Positions 42,130 to 51,225 are shown, counted from the first letter of the stretch. The stretch: 64,000 nt of DNA from Paraburkholderia dioscoreae (GCF_902459535.1 NZ_LR699553.1:248001-312000), one strand, 5' to 3'. Notes: generated from the letters alone by a model not told the origin. Translations and numbers: made by a program.

Positions 42130-42160
42130 TAGAATCAACGTTTACGTTATCGTCAACTTG
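42130..42160 (-). promoter_or_regulatory. MerR-type promoter and operator
   Basis: Read leftward TTGACG (42156-42151) is followed after 19 bases by TATCGT, the long spacer typical of MerR-controlled promoters. The operator TTTACG, 4 bases, CGTCAA (42141-42156) sits over the -35 and spacer. Autoregulation and control of the divergent MBL gene are plausible. Confidence 0.55.
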
Positions 42161-42298
42161 AGTTGAACGCAACCAGGCGCGGTACGGCCGCAGTACGGCA
42201 CCGGCACGCGGCAACCACGCCGCAATCACGCCGCAATCACGCCAACCGGCATCGCACACCTCGCCATGCCGGACGGCCGACGGAGGAAGACACCCACA

Positions 42299-43372
42299 AT
42301 GAATGCACTCGAACACCAACTCGACTACCCGTTCAACGACGCCTTGCCGGACCCGGGTCACGCAATGGAAGTCGCGCCAGGCGTGTTCTGGCTGCGCATG
42401 CCGCTGCCGTTCGCGCTGGATCACATCAACCTCTGGCTGCTGCGCGACGAAATCGACGGCCAGCAGGGCTGGACAGTGGTGGACTGCGGCATTGCTTCGG
42501 ACACGATCAGGGAGAACTGGGAGAAGGTGTTCGACTCGGCGCTCGACGGCCTGCCGGTGCTGCGCGTGATCGTCACGCATTGCCATCCCGATCACATCGG
42601 ACTTGCGCACTGGATCTGCACGGGCGGCGACAAAAAGCGCTGGGACGTGCGGCTGTGGACAACGCTCGGCGAATACATGCAGGCCCGCGTGATGGCGGCC
42701 GGCGAAGGCTCGAATGCGGGCGGCGAGGGCGCTGCGCGGCACTTCGCGCGGCATGGTGTGACGGACGAGGAATCGCTCGAAAAACTGCGCAGTCGCAAGA
42801 GCTATTACTCGAGTCTCGTGCCGGAGATTCCGGGCCAGTATCGCCGCCTGCGGGAAGCGGACGGTGTGAAGATCGGCGGCAAGACGTGGCGCGTGGTGAC
42901 CGGTTTCGGCCATTCGCCGGAACACTGCGCGTTGTTCTGCGAAGAGACCGGCGTGCTGATCTCCGGCGACATGGTGCTGCCGCGCATTTCGACCAATGTG
43001 TCGGTGTTCGATATGGAACCGGAGGGCTCACCGCTCGCGCTGTATCTGGAGTCACTCGGCCGCTACGAGACGATGCCGGAAGATACGCTCGTGCTGCCGT
43101 CGCATGGCAAGCCGTTTCGCGGCGTGCGCACGCGTATCCGGCAATTGCGCGAGCATCACGACGCGCGTCTGGCGGAAGTGCGCGAAGCGTGCGCGGAGAA
43201 ACCGCAGAGCGCGGCGGATATCGTGCCGCTCATGTTCAAGCGCCAGCTCGACATTCATCAGATGACGTTCGCTATGGGCGAAGCTTTGGCGCACCTGCAT
43301 TTGCTGTGGCTTGCGGGCGAGTTGAAGCGTAAGCAGGATGCGGATGGCGTGATACGGTTTTGGCCTGCGTGA
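42299..43372 (+). CDS. MBL-fold metallohydrolase
   Basis: 357 residues. The zinc motif THCHPDHIGLA (His94, His96, Asp98, His99) and SGDMVLPRIST and LPSHGKPF give the full ligand set of the metallo-beta-lactamase fold. The last 90 residues form a helical domain like that in glyoxalase-II-type thioesterases. It stands divergent from the LiuR-like gene and alone on its strand, so it may hydrolyse an acyl-CoA or other thioester of the same pathway; that is inference. GGAGGAAG lies about 12 bases before the ATG. A perfect bidirectional terminator follows. Confidence 0.88.
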   Translation: MNALEHQLDYPFNDALPDPGHAMEVAPGVFWLRMPLPFALDHINLWLLRDEIDGQQGWTVVDCGIASDTIRENWEKVFDSALDGLPVLRVIVTHCHPDHIGLAHWICTGGDKKRWDVRLWTTLGEYMQARVMAAGEGSNAGGEGAARHFARHGVTDEESLEKLRSRKSYYSSLVPEIPGQYRRLREADGVKIGGKTWRVVTGFGHSPEHCALFCEETGVLISGDMVLPRISTNVSVFDMEPEGSPLALYLESLGRYETMPEDTLVLPSHGKPFRGVRTRIRQLREHHDARLAEVREACAEKPQSAADIVPLMFKRQLDIHQMTFAMGEALAHLHLLWLAGELKRKQDADGVIRFWPA

Positions 43373-43390
43373 TCGCGGGTGGTGCGCAGA

Positions 43391-43425
43391 TAAAAAGCCC
43401 GGTGCTGACGCAACCGGGCTTTTTC
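43391..43425. terminator. bidirectional terminator
   Basis: AAAAAGCCCGGT (43392-43403) pairs perfectly with ACCGGGCTTTTT (43413-43424) around a 9-base loop, between the convergent MBL-fold and peptide-binding protein genes. Confidence 0.9.
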
Positions 43426-43449
43426 TTGCACGTTCAAACGCAGAAACGA

Positions 43450-45036
43450 TTACTGCACCGATACCGTCCCGAAGTTCTGCCGTCCAAACGGACTCACGTG
43501 ATAGCCGCTCACGTTCGTTCGCGTGATCGCAGCCGCAGTCGGATATCCCAGCGGAATCCACAACGCCTGATCGTGAATGACCTGCTGCGCCTGTTCATAC
43601 GCTTTCGCGCGCTTTGACTGATCCGGCGTCGCCTTGCCGTCCGCAATCAGCTTGTCGAGATCCTGATCGCAGAAACGCGCGAAGTTAATGCCCGACTTGA
43701 CCGCGTTGCAGCTGAACAGCGGCGAGAGGTAGTTGTCGGGGTCGCCGTTGTCGCCCGCCCAGCCCATGAATAGCGAGTCATGCTGGCCTTGCTTGGCCTC
43801 CTTGATCAACTCGCCCCACTCGATCACCTTCACCTCGGCCTTCACGCCGATCTTCGCGAAGTCGGCTTGCAGCAGTTCCGCGCCGGCCTTCGGATTCGGA
43901 TTCAGCACGCTGCCGTTCGGGCGCACCCAGATGGTCGTTTCGAAGCCGTTCGGATAGCCCGCGTCGGCGAGTAGTTTCTTCGCCTTTGCCGGGTCGTACG
44001 GCCACGCCTTCACGGACTTGTTGTAGCTCCACGTGTTCGGCGGATACGGGTTCACGGCCGGCGTCGCCGTGTTGTCGAACACGGTCTTCAGATACGTGGT
44101 GCGGTCGAACGCCATGTTCAGTGCCGCGCGCACCTTCTGGTTGTCGAGCGGCTTCTTCTGCGTGTTCAACGCGACGAACGCCGTCATGAAGGCGGGCGTC
44201 TGCACAATGGCGAGCGACTTGTCGCTTTTCGCTTCGGCAAGATCCTGCGGCTTCGGCGACAAGGCGATCTGGCATTCGCCTGCTTTCACCTTTTGCGCCC
44301 GCACCGTGGCGTCCGGCGTGATCGCATAGATCAGGCGGTCGATCTTCGGCTTTGGACCCCAGTAGGTCGGGTTCACGTCGTAGCGGATTACGGCGTCTTT
44401 CGTATAGCTCTTCAGTTCGAACGGACCCGTGCCGATCGGCTTCGAATTCAGGTCGGCCTGCTTGCCGGCCTTGAGCAACTGGTCGGCGTATTCAGCCGAA
44501 TAGATCGAGGCGAAACCCATTGTGAGGATCGACACGAAGGTTGCGTCCGGCGCGTTCAGTTCGAACTTGACGGTGTTGTCGTCGACCTTGCTGATGGATT
44601 TGATGAGCTTCGGCAGGCCCATCGACTGCGCATGCGGGAAGCCGCTCGCGCCCGCCACCTTGTGCCACGGATTGCTGTCGTCGAGCATGCGCTCGAACGT
44701 GAAGACGACGTCGTCGGCGGTAAGCGGGCGGGTGGGCTTGAAGTAGTCCGTGCTCTGGAACTGCACGTTGGGGCGCAGGTGGAACGTGTATGTGAGGCCG
44801 TCGGCACTCACGTCCCACTTGTCGGCCAGCGCCGGCACCACTTTCTTCGCGGCCTCGTCGTACGAGACCAGCGAGTTGAAGATCACGTCGGCCGATGCAT
44901 TGGTCGTGACGAGCGAATTGAACTGCACGACATCGAAGCCGTCAGGGCTCGACTCGGTACAGACGGTCAGCGGTTTGGCGAGCACGAGCGCGGGCGCCGT
45001 GAACAGTACGGCGGCTGCGAGCAGTTTGAAGCGCAT
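43450..45036 (-). CDS. periplasmic dipeptide-binding protein (DppA-like)
   Basis: 528 residues, the usual length of DppA. The signal peptide is RFKLLAAAVLFTAPALVLA, cleaved before KPLTVC. SBP class-5 features: CTESSPDGFDVVQFNSL, FHLRPNVQFQSTDYFKPTRPLTADDVVFTF (the family signature), GTGPFELKSYTKD, and WAGDNGDPDNYLSPLFSCNA. It binds dipeptides or haem-like ligands for an ABC importer. The ATG at 45036 is preceded by GGGAG; the other at 45048 has none. No permease genes follow in this window, and the next gene downstream is on the other strand, so the partner permease may be encoded upstream or elsewhere. Confidence 0.93.
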   Translation of the reverse strand: MRFKLLAAAVLFTAPALVLAKPLTVCTESSPDGFDVVQFNSLVTTNASADVIFNSLVSYDEAAKKVVPALADKWDVSADGLTYTFHLRPNVQFQSTDYFKPTRPLTADDVVFTFERMLDDSNPWHKVAGASGFPHAQSMGLPKLIKSISKVDDNTVKFELNAPDATFVSILTMGFASIYSAEYADQLLKAGKQADLNSKPIGTGPFELKSYTKDAVIRYDVNPTYWGPKPKIDRLIYAITPDATVRAQKVKAGECQIALSPKPQDLAEAKSDKSLAIVQTPAFMTAFVALNTQKKPLDNQKVRAALNMAFDRTTYLKTVFDNTATPAVNPYPPNTWSYNKSVKAWPYDPAKAKKLLADAGYPNGFETTIWVRPNGSVLNPNPKAGAELLQADFAKIGVKAEVKVIEWGELIKEAKQGQHDSLFMGWAGDNGDPDNYLSPLFSCNAVKSGINFARFCDQDLDKLIADGKATPDQSKRAKAYEQAQQVIHDQALWIPLGYPTAAAITRTNVSGYHVSPFGRQNFGTVSVQ

Positions 45037-45107
45037 AGGATCTCCCATAACGAGCGCAGTCAGGCAGTGCGTCTGGTTGTGTGGTTATGTTCCGTTGACG
45101 AGAAATG

Positions 45108-45135
45108 GGCGGCTGTCCGGCGTAGCCGCCTTCTT
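45108..45135 (+). terminator. terminator-like hairpin on the strand opposite the dppA-like leader
   Basis: GGCGGCT (45108-45114) pairs with AGCCGCC (45124-45130) around 9 bases and is followed by TTCTTTATT on the rightward strand. It lies in the leader of the leftward binding-protein gene, so it could be a leader hairpin or the end of a rightward small transcript. Confidence 0.35.
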
Positions 45136-45294
45136 TATTGTGATACGTTTCCGGCGCTGGCGCAGGGTTGAGGGAACCGCCTACGCGCGCGTCGGCCTTC
45201 GCGAAAGCTTATCGAAGGGTGGTTGCGCCGACAACAACATAATCCGCATATTCATATGGAAGGGTTGGCCGGCCTCGCGGCGCGGAGCCTGCGT

Positions 45295-46113
45295 TCATGC
45301 CGCCGCGGCGCGCCGCAGCAGGTACGCGATGCCTTCGATCGCACGCACGCCGTACCACGACACCATTTCCCCATCGATCAACTCGATGCGCTTGCCGGCC
45401 AGCCGCGCATCGCGTTTCAGTGTGTCGCAATGGGTCTGCGTAAAGCGATACGGCTCGCTGGAGAGCAGGACGCGCTCGACATGGGCGAGCCACGGCGCGC
45501 TGTCGAAGTCGAGCGTCGGGTAACGTCCGGCGCCTGCCGCACCGCCTTGCACGTCAGGCAGCGTGTGCCAGTTGACGAGCCGCAGCATCGCGGAGATATA
45601 AGTATCGCGCGCCACGGTCATCCAGGGCTCGCGCCAGATCAGATACAGCACGTTTTGCGGCGTGAACGCATGCGCGGCCGCCTCGTGCAGACGGGCTTCG
45701 AGCGCTTCGCTCAGACGCTCCGCTTCCCGCGCGCGATCGAAGATCGCGCCCAGCAGCGTGTAGAGCGCCAGATTGTCCCGTGGTGTCTGCGGATGAGTCA
45801 CGACGATATGCGGCACGAACCCGCGCAATTGCTCGCCGGTATCACGCTCGTTTTCGTCGATATTGACGATCAGATGGGTGGGGCGCAACGCACGAATAGC
45901 ATCGAGATGCACGGCCTTGGTGCCGCCGACCTTGCGGACTTGAGGCACCTTGTCATGGGGATGCACGCAGAAACCCGTGCGGCCGACAATCTGCCGGTCC
46001 AGACCGAGCGCGAACAGCAGTTCGGTGATGCTCGGCACCAGCGAGACGATACGTGCTGCGGATCCTGCGGGTTCGTGCGCGACGCCGGCTGCATCGACCG
46101 CACCCGGTTGCAT
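45295..46113 (-). CDS. BtuF-like helical-backbone metal receptor without signal peptide
   Basis: 272 residues of the helical backbone (COG0614) periplasmic-binding fold. IVSLVPSITELLFALGL, VGRTGFCVHP, KVGGTKAVHLDAIRALRPTHLIVNIDEN and LSSEPYRFTQ are recognisable. Related BtuF proteins bind B12 in the periplasm, but this one has no signal peptide or lipobox, so it probably works in the cytoplasm or on the cell face by another route. It follows the SDR gene after 3 bases in the leftward series from argS. The binding ligand is unknown. A conserved neighbour in Burkholderia, from memory. Confidence 0.85.
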   Translation of the reverse strand: MQPGAVDAAGVAHEPAGSAARIVSLVPSITELLFALGLDRQIVGRTGFCVHPHDKVPQVRKVGGTKAVHLDAIRALRPTHLIVNIDENERDTGEQLRGFVPHIVVTHPQTPRDNLALYTLLGAIFDRAREAERLSEALEARLHEAAAHAFTPQNVLYLIWREPWMTVARDTYISAMLRLVNWHTLPDVQGGAAGAGRYPTLDFDSAPWLAHVERVLLSSEPYRFTQTHCDTLKRDARLAGKRIELIDGEMVSWYGVRAIEGIAYLLRRAAAA

Positions 46114-46116
46114 GGC

Positions 46117-46896
46117 TTACTCGGCCTCGGCGGCGGTGCGCGGCTTGCGCGGCGCGCGCTCGAACGCACGGTCATAGAGCCAGCGCGGCAGCACATGCAG
46201 CAGCATGGCCACGATGCGCATCTGCCAGGGGAACACCGCGAAGGCCGTTTGACGCTCGATTGCCTGCGCCACCTTCACGGCGAAACGGTCGGCATCCATC
46301 AGGAACGGCATGGTGTACGGGTTGTGCTCGGTCATGGGCGTGCGGATATAGCCGGGCGCAATGGTGACCACGCCGACGCCGTGCGGCCGCATTTCAACGC
46401 GCAACGCTTCCAGATACTTGAGCGCCGCCGATTTCGACGCGCTGTACGCGCCGGAGCCCGGCAAGCCGCGCACGCCGGCGACGCTGGCGATCCCCACCAG
46501 CGTCCCGTGTCTCGCGGCGCTCATGGCGGCGGCGAACGGCTCGAACGTGGCGACCATGCCGAAGTAATTGATATCCATCACTTCGCGGAAGGTGCGCAGA
46601 TCGCCGTGGCCGGTGACCGCACCGCGGCTGATGCCGGCGTTGGCGATCACGACGTCCGGCAGGCCGTGCTGCGCGATGAATTGCGCGGCCGCCTCGGCGA
46701 GCGCTTCGGCGTCGCGAACGTCGACGGAATAGATCGAGACGGTATTCTGCGGATGGGACTGCTGGAAGGCGGCGAGGGCTTCGCCACGGCGGGCAACGAG
46801 GCCGAGAATCGCGCCGCGCCGCGCATATTCGGCGGCGAGCGCGAGGCCAATGCCGCTCGAGGCGCCGGTAATGAAAACCTTCAGCGGTGAACTCAT
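46117..46896 (-). CDS. short-chain dehydrogenase/reductase
   Basis: 259 residues. Rossmann loop FITGASSGIGLALA (9-22), NAGIS around 88, SVAGVRGLPGSGAYSASKSAA with Ser, Tyr and Lys of the active site. The C-terminal part has VFPWQMRIVAMLLHVLPRWLYDR, a likely membrane-contact helix, seen in YciK/DltE-like SDRs with lipid substrates. It is 15 bases after the DsbA stop region and 3 bases before the metal receptor gene. The substrate is open; an SDR that contacts the membrane fits lipid or quinone chemistry. Confidence 0.88.
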   Translation of the reverse strand: MSSPLKVFITGASSGIGLALAAEYARRGAILGLVARRGEALAAFQQSHPQNTVSIYSVDVRDAEALAEAAAQFIAQHGLPDVVIANAGISRGAVTGHGDLRTFREVMDINYFGMVATFEPFAAAMSAARHGTLVGIASVAGVRGLPGSGAYSASKSAALKYLEALRVEMRPHGVGVVTIAPGYIRTPMTEHNPYTMPFLMDADRFAVKVAQAIERQTAFAVFPWQMRIVAMLLHVLPRWLYDRAFERAPRKPRTAAEAE

Positions 46897-46911
46897 TCCG
46901 GCGCTCGGGCT

Positions 46912-47550
46912 TTACATCTTCTTGGCGCGGACTTGCGCGACCAGGTAATCCAGCACCTGGATCGTGCCCGGCAGGCTGTTGGTGGCGGCGGGGCCGGTTT
47001 CATACTTGCCTTGGACTGCCAGCGTCGGCACGCCGTCGATCTTGTAGTCTTCCAGCAGTTTCTTGTCTTTCTGCAGCGCGCTTTGCGTGGAGAACGAGTT
47101 GTACGCGTCCATGTACTTCTTCGGATCGACGCCGTTCTTCGCGAGGAATTTGGCCTGATCTTCCGGCGTCAGCAGGTAGTTCTTGTTGACGTGGATTTCA
47201 TTGAAGACCTTCGGCGTGAGTTGCGTGGCGAGGCCGAGCGCGTCGAGCGCGTGGTACATCCTGGAATGCGGAATGAAGTCGTCGCGGAAGGCGACCGGCA
47301 CGCGCTTGAACACCACGTCCGGAGCCTGCTTCTTCACCCACGCTTCGAGGTACGGGTTGAATTCGTTGCAGTGCGGGCAGCCGTACCAGAAGAATTCGGT
47401 GACTTCGATCTTGCCGGCGGGCACGTCGGTCGGCTGCGCCGTGGGCAGCACGGTGTAGTCCTTGCCCGACACCGGCGCGGCGGGCGAAGCGTGCGCCGTG
47501 GCGGCAACGAGCCCTAGCGAGAGGAACAGAATGCTCAGCAGTTTTTTCAT
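46912..47550 (-). CDS. dsbA: thiol:disulfide interchange protein DsbA
   Basis: 212 residues. A signal peptide (LLSILFLSLGLVAATAHA) leads to a thioredoxin-fold protein with FFWYGCPHCNEF, active-site Cys58 and Cys61, and the cis-proline loop GVPT near 175. It makes disulfides in periplasmic proteins. It lies between the SPOR protein and an SDR in the argS-SPOR-dsbA order conserved in Burkholderiaceae. The ATG at 47550 is the start of the signal peptide. Confidence 0.95.
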   Translation of the reverse strand: MKKLLSILFLSLGLVAATAHASPAAPVSGKDYTVLPTAQPTDVPAGKIEVTEFFWYGCPHCNEFNPYLEAWVKKQAPDVVFKRVPVAFRDDFIPHSRMYHALDALGLATQLTPKVFNEIHVNKNYLLTPEDQAKFLAKNGVDPKKYMDAYNSFSTQSALQKDKKLLEDYKIDGVPTLAVQGKYETGPAATNSLPGTIQVLDYLVAQVRAKKM

Positions 47551-47721
47551 GTTGTGTTGACCCAGGTAGGCGTAAAGCAGTGGCGCCACGCAAATGCCCG
47601 CCACCGTCTTCAAGATTCGGCGTTGGACGGTTTCAGCCGTCCGTCGTGCTTGTGACACGCGCCGCGCGCCGATAGTTCGGCGGCGGCGCGTCCCGGCAAA
47701 TCACCGTTTGTTTCTTTTTGC

Positions 47722-48519
47722 TTATTGTTTCGTGAAGCGGATCACCGCGGTATCCACGCCCGCGTCGGACAGACGCTGGCGGCTCGAATTCATGTCTTCG
47801 AACTTCGAGAACGGCCCGATACGCACGCGGTAGTACGTGACGCCGCCGGCATCGCGCTGCGTGACCTTCGATTCGAAGCCCTGGAAGGCGAGACGCGCGC
47901 GCTGCTGTTCGGCGTCTGCCGCGGTCTTGTACGCGCCGACTTGCAGGAAGTAGCCGGTGTTCGCGTCGCCCGCTGCCGGCGCCGCACCCGAACCGGGCCT
48001 GGCGTTGGCGGCGGTGGACGAACCACCCTTAGGCGCCGCGCCCGCCGCGGTGGCGGCCGGTGCGCTTGCGGCTTGTGGCTTCTTCACCGGTGCGGCGGCC
48101 GTGCCGTTGCCGTTGTCCTGCGCGGGCTTCGGCGCGACCGCCGTGCCGTTCGCGTTGCCGGCGTTGCCGTTGGCGGGCGGCACTTCGACGATCTGGGGCT
48201 CTTCCAGCATGCCCGACTGCGTTTGCGCGTTGGTCTGGCCCGGCGCGGTGTTCGGCGGCGCCGGCTGCGCGGCTTGCGGCACCGGCTGACCCGGCGTCTT
48301 GCCTTGCAGCGGACGGTTCGGGTCGTACTGCGGCTGGCTCGCGCCGGAATCGGACGCCGCGGGCGGCGCCACCTTCGAGACGAATGGCGTGGGCGCACGG
48401 GTGATATACAGCGCCACCACTACCGCGATCGCAAGGCCGACGATCAGGCCCAGCACGATGCCGAGAAAAGTCCCCCCGGTTTGTTTCGATTGCTTTGTTG
48501 TGCGGCGTGGTTTTGCCAT
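47722..48519 (-). CDS. SPOR-domain membrane protein (FtsN-like)
   Basis: 265 residues. A short basic cytoplasmic tail (KPRRTTKQSK) is followed by one membrane helix (about 17-40), a long Pro/Ala/Asn/Gly-rich periplasmic linker (about 45-185), and a C-terminal SPOR domain (about 190-262: YFLQVGAYKTAADAEQQRARLAF, YRVRIGPFSKFEDMNSSRQRL). SPOR domains bind septal peptidoglycan stripped of stems, so it probably acts in cell division like FtsN. AGGTGA precedes the ATG at 48519. argS is 79 bases upstream. Confidence 0.9.
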   Translation of the reverse strand: MAKPRRTTKQSKQTGGTFLGIVLGLIVGLAIAVVVALYITRAPTPFVSKVAPPAASDSGASQPQYDPNRPLQGKTPGQPVPQAAQPAPPNTAPGQTNAQTQSGMLEEPQIVEVPPANGNAGNANGTAVAPKPAQDNGNGTAAAPVKKPQAASAPAATAAGAAPKGGSSTAANARPGSGAAPAAGDANTGYFLQVGAYKTAADAEQQRARLAFQGFESKVTQRDAGGVTYYRVRIGPFSKFEDMNSSRQRLSDAGVDTAVIRFTKQ

Positions 48520-48598
48520 CGTATGAATCACCTGCAAAAAGAATCCTGGAACGGCCGTCGATTATAACGACGGCCGCATGCATGTTGCGCCGGAGGAC

Positions 48599-50389
48599 TT
48601 ACATCTTGACGGGAGCGGAGACGCCGATCGTCGCGAGGCCGTTGGCCAGCACCTGACGCGTGGCCGCGAGCAGCGCCACGCGTGCATTGCGCTCGGCCGC
48701 ATCGTCGACCAGCACGCGCTCGGCTTTGTCATTGTAGAACGAGTGGAATTCCCCGGCGAGGTCGCGCAGATAGAATGCGACCGCGTGCGGCGCGAGTTCG
48801 TCGGCGGCATGTTGCAGCATGTCCGGGAATTCGGCGAGCTTGTTCAGCAGGGCCATCGCGCGTTCGCTGGTGAGCGGCGTGACGTCCACGTCCGCCAGCG
48901 TGCTTTCGTCCGTGTTGTAGCGCGCCTTGCACTCGGCGATCACCGAGCAGATTCGCGCGTGCGCGTACTGCACGTAATGCACCGGATTCTCGTCGTTCTG
49001 TTTCAGCGCGAGGTCGATGTCGAACACGAACTCCGTGTCCGCCTTGCGCGAGGTCAGGAAAAAGCGCACGGCGTCGCGGCCGCGGCGAATCGTTTCCTCG
49101 TCGATCAGATCGACATCGACTTCCGAGCCCGGCGTCGCGCCGCCCGACCATTCGATCAGGTCGCGCACCGTCACGTAGCTGCCGGCGCGCTTGGAGATTT
49201 TCACCTCTTCGCCGTTGCGCATGACCGTGACCATTTTGTGAAGAATGTAGTCGGGATAGCCCTTCGGAATGCCGATGCCGAGACCTTGCAGGCCGGCGCG
49301 CACCCGCGCGATCGTGCCGTGGTGGTCCGAACCCTGAATGTTGATGACCTTGGTGAAGCCGCGCTCCCACTTGGCGACGTGATAGGCGACGTCCGGCACG
49401 AAGTACGTATAGGTGCCGTCGGTCTTGCGCATCACGCGGTCCTTGTCGTCGCCGTCGTCGGTGGTGCGCAGCCACAGCGCGCCTTCCTGCTCGTAGGTCT
49501 TGCCGGCGGCGATCAGCGCCGCGACAGTCTTCTCGACACGGCCTTCCTTGTACAGCGACGATTCCAGGTAGTACTGGTCGAACTTCACGCCGAACGCCTG
49601 CAAGTCCATGTCCTGCTCGCGGCGCAGATACGCCACGGCGAAACGGCGGATCGCTTCGAGATCTTCGACGTCGCGCGCGCCGGTGACCGGCTCGCCGTCG
49701 CTCGCCGCCACGGTGACGCCGTTCAGATAGTCTTTCGCGATGTCGGCGATGTACTCGCCGTTGTACGCCGAAGCCGGCCAGCCTTCGTCGCCGGGGGCGA
49801 GGCCGCGGGCGCGCGCCTGAGTGGACAGGGCGAGCGTCTGGATCTGCACGCCGGCGTCGTTGTAGTAGAACTCGCGGTGCACGTCCCAGCCCTGGCTGGC
49901 CAGCACATTCGAGAGCGCGTCGCCGAGCGCGGCCTGGCGGCCGTGGCCGACGTGCAGCGGGCCGGTTGGGTTGGCCGAGACGAACTCGATCAGCACATGC
50001 TTGCCGGCGTCGCGTTGCGAGCGGCCGAAGCGCTCTTTTTCAGCGAACACGGCGGCGATCACCGCCTGCTTGGCAGCGGCGGTGAGGCGCAGGTTGATGA
50101 AGCCGGGGCCGGCCACTTCGGCGGCTTCGACGAGGTCCCGGGCTCCCGGTTGCGCGAGCAGCGCGTCGACGATCTGTTGCGCCAGCTGGCGCGGATTGGC
50201 GCGCAGCGGTTTGGCGAGTTGCATCGCCACATTGCATGCGACGTCGCCGTGCGCGGCGACCTTCGGGCGCTCCAGCGTGATGGTGGGCGAGACGAACGCG
50301 GCTTCGGTCGCGCCTTGCGAAGCAAGCGCGACCTGCTTCACCGTGTCGGCGAGCAGTGTTTCGAGGGTATGTTTATGTGCAGGCAGCAT
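48599..50389 (-). CDS. argS: arginyl-tRNA synthetase
   Basis: 596 residues, class-I tRNA synthetase. The N-terminal Add-1 domain is followed by FVSANPTGPLHVGHGR (HIGH motif as HVGH), the KISKRAGSYVTVRDLI segment (KMSKS-equivalent) and the anticodon-binding C-terminal helical domain ending VSAPVKM. It charges tRNA(Arg). It is the first gene of the leftward series argS-SPOR-dsbA-SDR-receptor. Confidence 0.97.
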   Translation of the reverse strand: MLPAHKHTLETLLADTVKQVALASQGATEAAFVSPTITLERPKVAAHGDVACNVAMQLAKPLRANPRQLAQQIVDALLAQPGARDLVEAAEVAGPGFINLRLTAAAKQAVIAAVFAEKERFGRSQRDAGKHVLIEFVSANPTGPLHVGHGRQAALGDALSNVLASQGWDVHREFYYNDAGVQIQTLALSTQARARGLAPGDEGWPASAYNGEYIADIAKDYLNGVTVAASDGEPVTGARDVEDLEAIRRFAVAYLRREQDMDLQAFGVKFDQYYLESSLYKEGRVEKTVAALIAAGKTYEQEGALWLRTTDDGDDKDRVMRKTDGTYTYFVPDVAYHVAKWERGFTKVINIQGSDHHGTIARVRAGLQGLGIGIPKGYPDYILHKMVTVMRNGEEVKISKRAGSYVTVRDLIEWSGGATPGSEVDVDLIDEETIRRGRDAVRFFLTSRKADTEFVFDIDLALKQNDENPVHYVQYAHARICSVIAECKARYNTDESTLADVDVTPLTSERAMALLNKLAEFPDMLQHAADELAPHAVAFYLRDLAGEFHSFYNDKAERVLVDDAAERNARVALLAATRQVLANGLATIGVSAPVKM

Positions 50390-50844
50390 GCTTGTTGCGA
50401 GTCCAGTGAGGCAATCCGGTGATGCGGAAGAGGCGCCGGCCGCGCGAGGCCGACCGGTTCGTCAGAAGCGTGGAAAGCGGCACGCAACCGCTACGGCGTA
50501 TCCGGCGCGCCGGTTGCGCTGAGTGCGACAGCAGGCACGTTGTCTGCGGCACGCCAGACGCAGTGCGCGGCGCCCTGCCGTGGCGTTCATTGCCGCGGCT
50601 GACAGCGGTATGACGCGGGGCGCGGCCAACCGGCCCAGCCATGCTACTTGTGCTTCGCCGCGTGCGGCGCATTGCGGCACGCTTTTCCGTCCAGATGGAT
50701 TTTAGCAGGTGCTAATATGTTCAATGAGATGCCCAGCAAGGGCCGTGGCCGCCACGCCTGATCGGCGAGCCAACGTAACGCGCGCTGGCGGCTGTCTTTG
50801 AGCCGCTCGCGCGCCAGTCCAACATAACGAAAAAGGGAACAGTC
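50390..50844. other. 455-base divergent spacer between argS and a DUF1840 gene
   Basis: No gene is convincing; open frames here have no recognisable content. The right part holds the promoter of the DUF1840 gene with a palindrome (50702-50715). The argS promoter must lie in the left part; no strong -35/-10 pair stands out by eye. Confidence 0.5.
50702..50718 (+). promoter_or_regulatory. palindrome over a -10 element for the DUF1840 gene
   Basis: TTAGCA, GG, TGCTAA is a perfect inverted repeat (50702-50715) whose right arm runs into TAATAT, a good -10. A regulator bound here would cover the promoter. It lies 127 bases before the ATG. Confidence 0.4.
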
Positions 50845-51171
50845 ATGCTGATTACTTTCAAATGCCGCGCCTGCCCGGACGTGATGATGCTGGAAAATCT
50901 TGCGCAGTTTCTGGTCGGCATCGTCGGCAAGCGGCTGGGTGAACGCGGTGTCATCACTCACGACGAACTGAGCCCGGCCATCGAGAAACTCGAAGCAGCA
51001 ATTTCCGTCGACAAACAGGAACGTGCCGAACACGACGGCCATTTCCACGAAGGAGAAGACGGCCACGAGCATCATGAGATTCCGCCGGGCCTCGCGCAGC
51101 GCGCGTATCCGTTCCTCGACATGTTGCGCGCGGCGCAGAAGGAAAACGCGGATATCGTCTGGGGTCTCTGA
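50845..51171 (+). CDS. DUF1840 protein with His-rich segment
   Basis: 108 residues. The family part is LITFKCRACPDVMMLENLAQFLVGIVGK (Cys7 and Cys10 in CRAC) and the C-terminal GLAQRAYPFLDMLRAAQKENADIVWG. Between them is HDGHFHEGEDGHEHHE, a stretch with seven histidines and many acidic residues that could bind metal. Function is unknown. An AAAGGGAAC Shine-Dalgarno-like sequence precedes the ATG. Confidence 0.88.
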   Translation: MLITFKCRACPDVMMLENLAQFLVGIVGKRLGERGVITHDELSPAIEKLEAAISVDKQERAEHDGHFHEGEDGHEHHEIPPGLAQRAYPFLDMLRAAQKENADIVWGL

Positions 51172-51225
51172 TTCCGGGTTGGCCTGCCGGTGGCGCCCGG
51201 CGGTCCGAACCTTGACACACCAATG

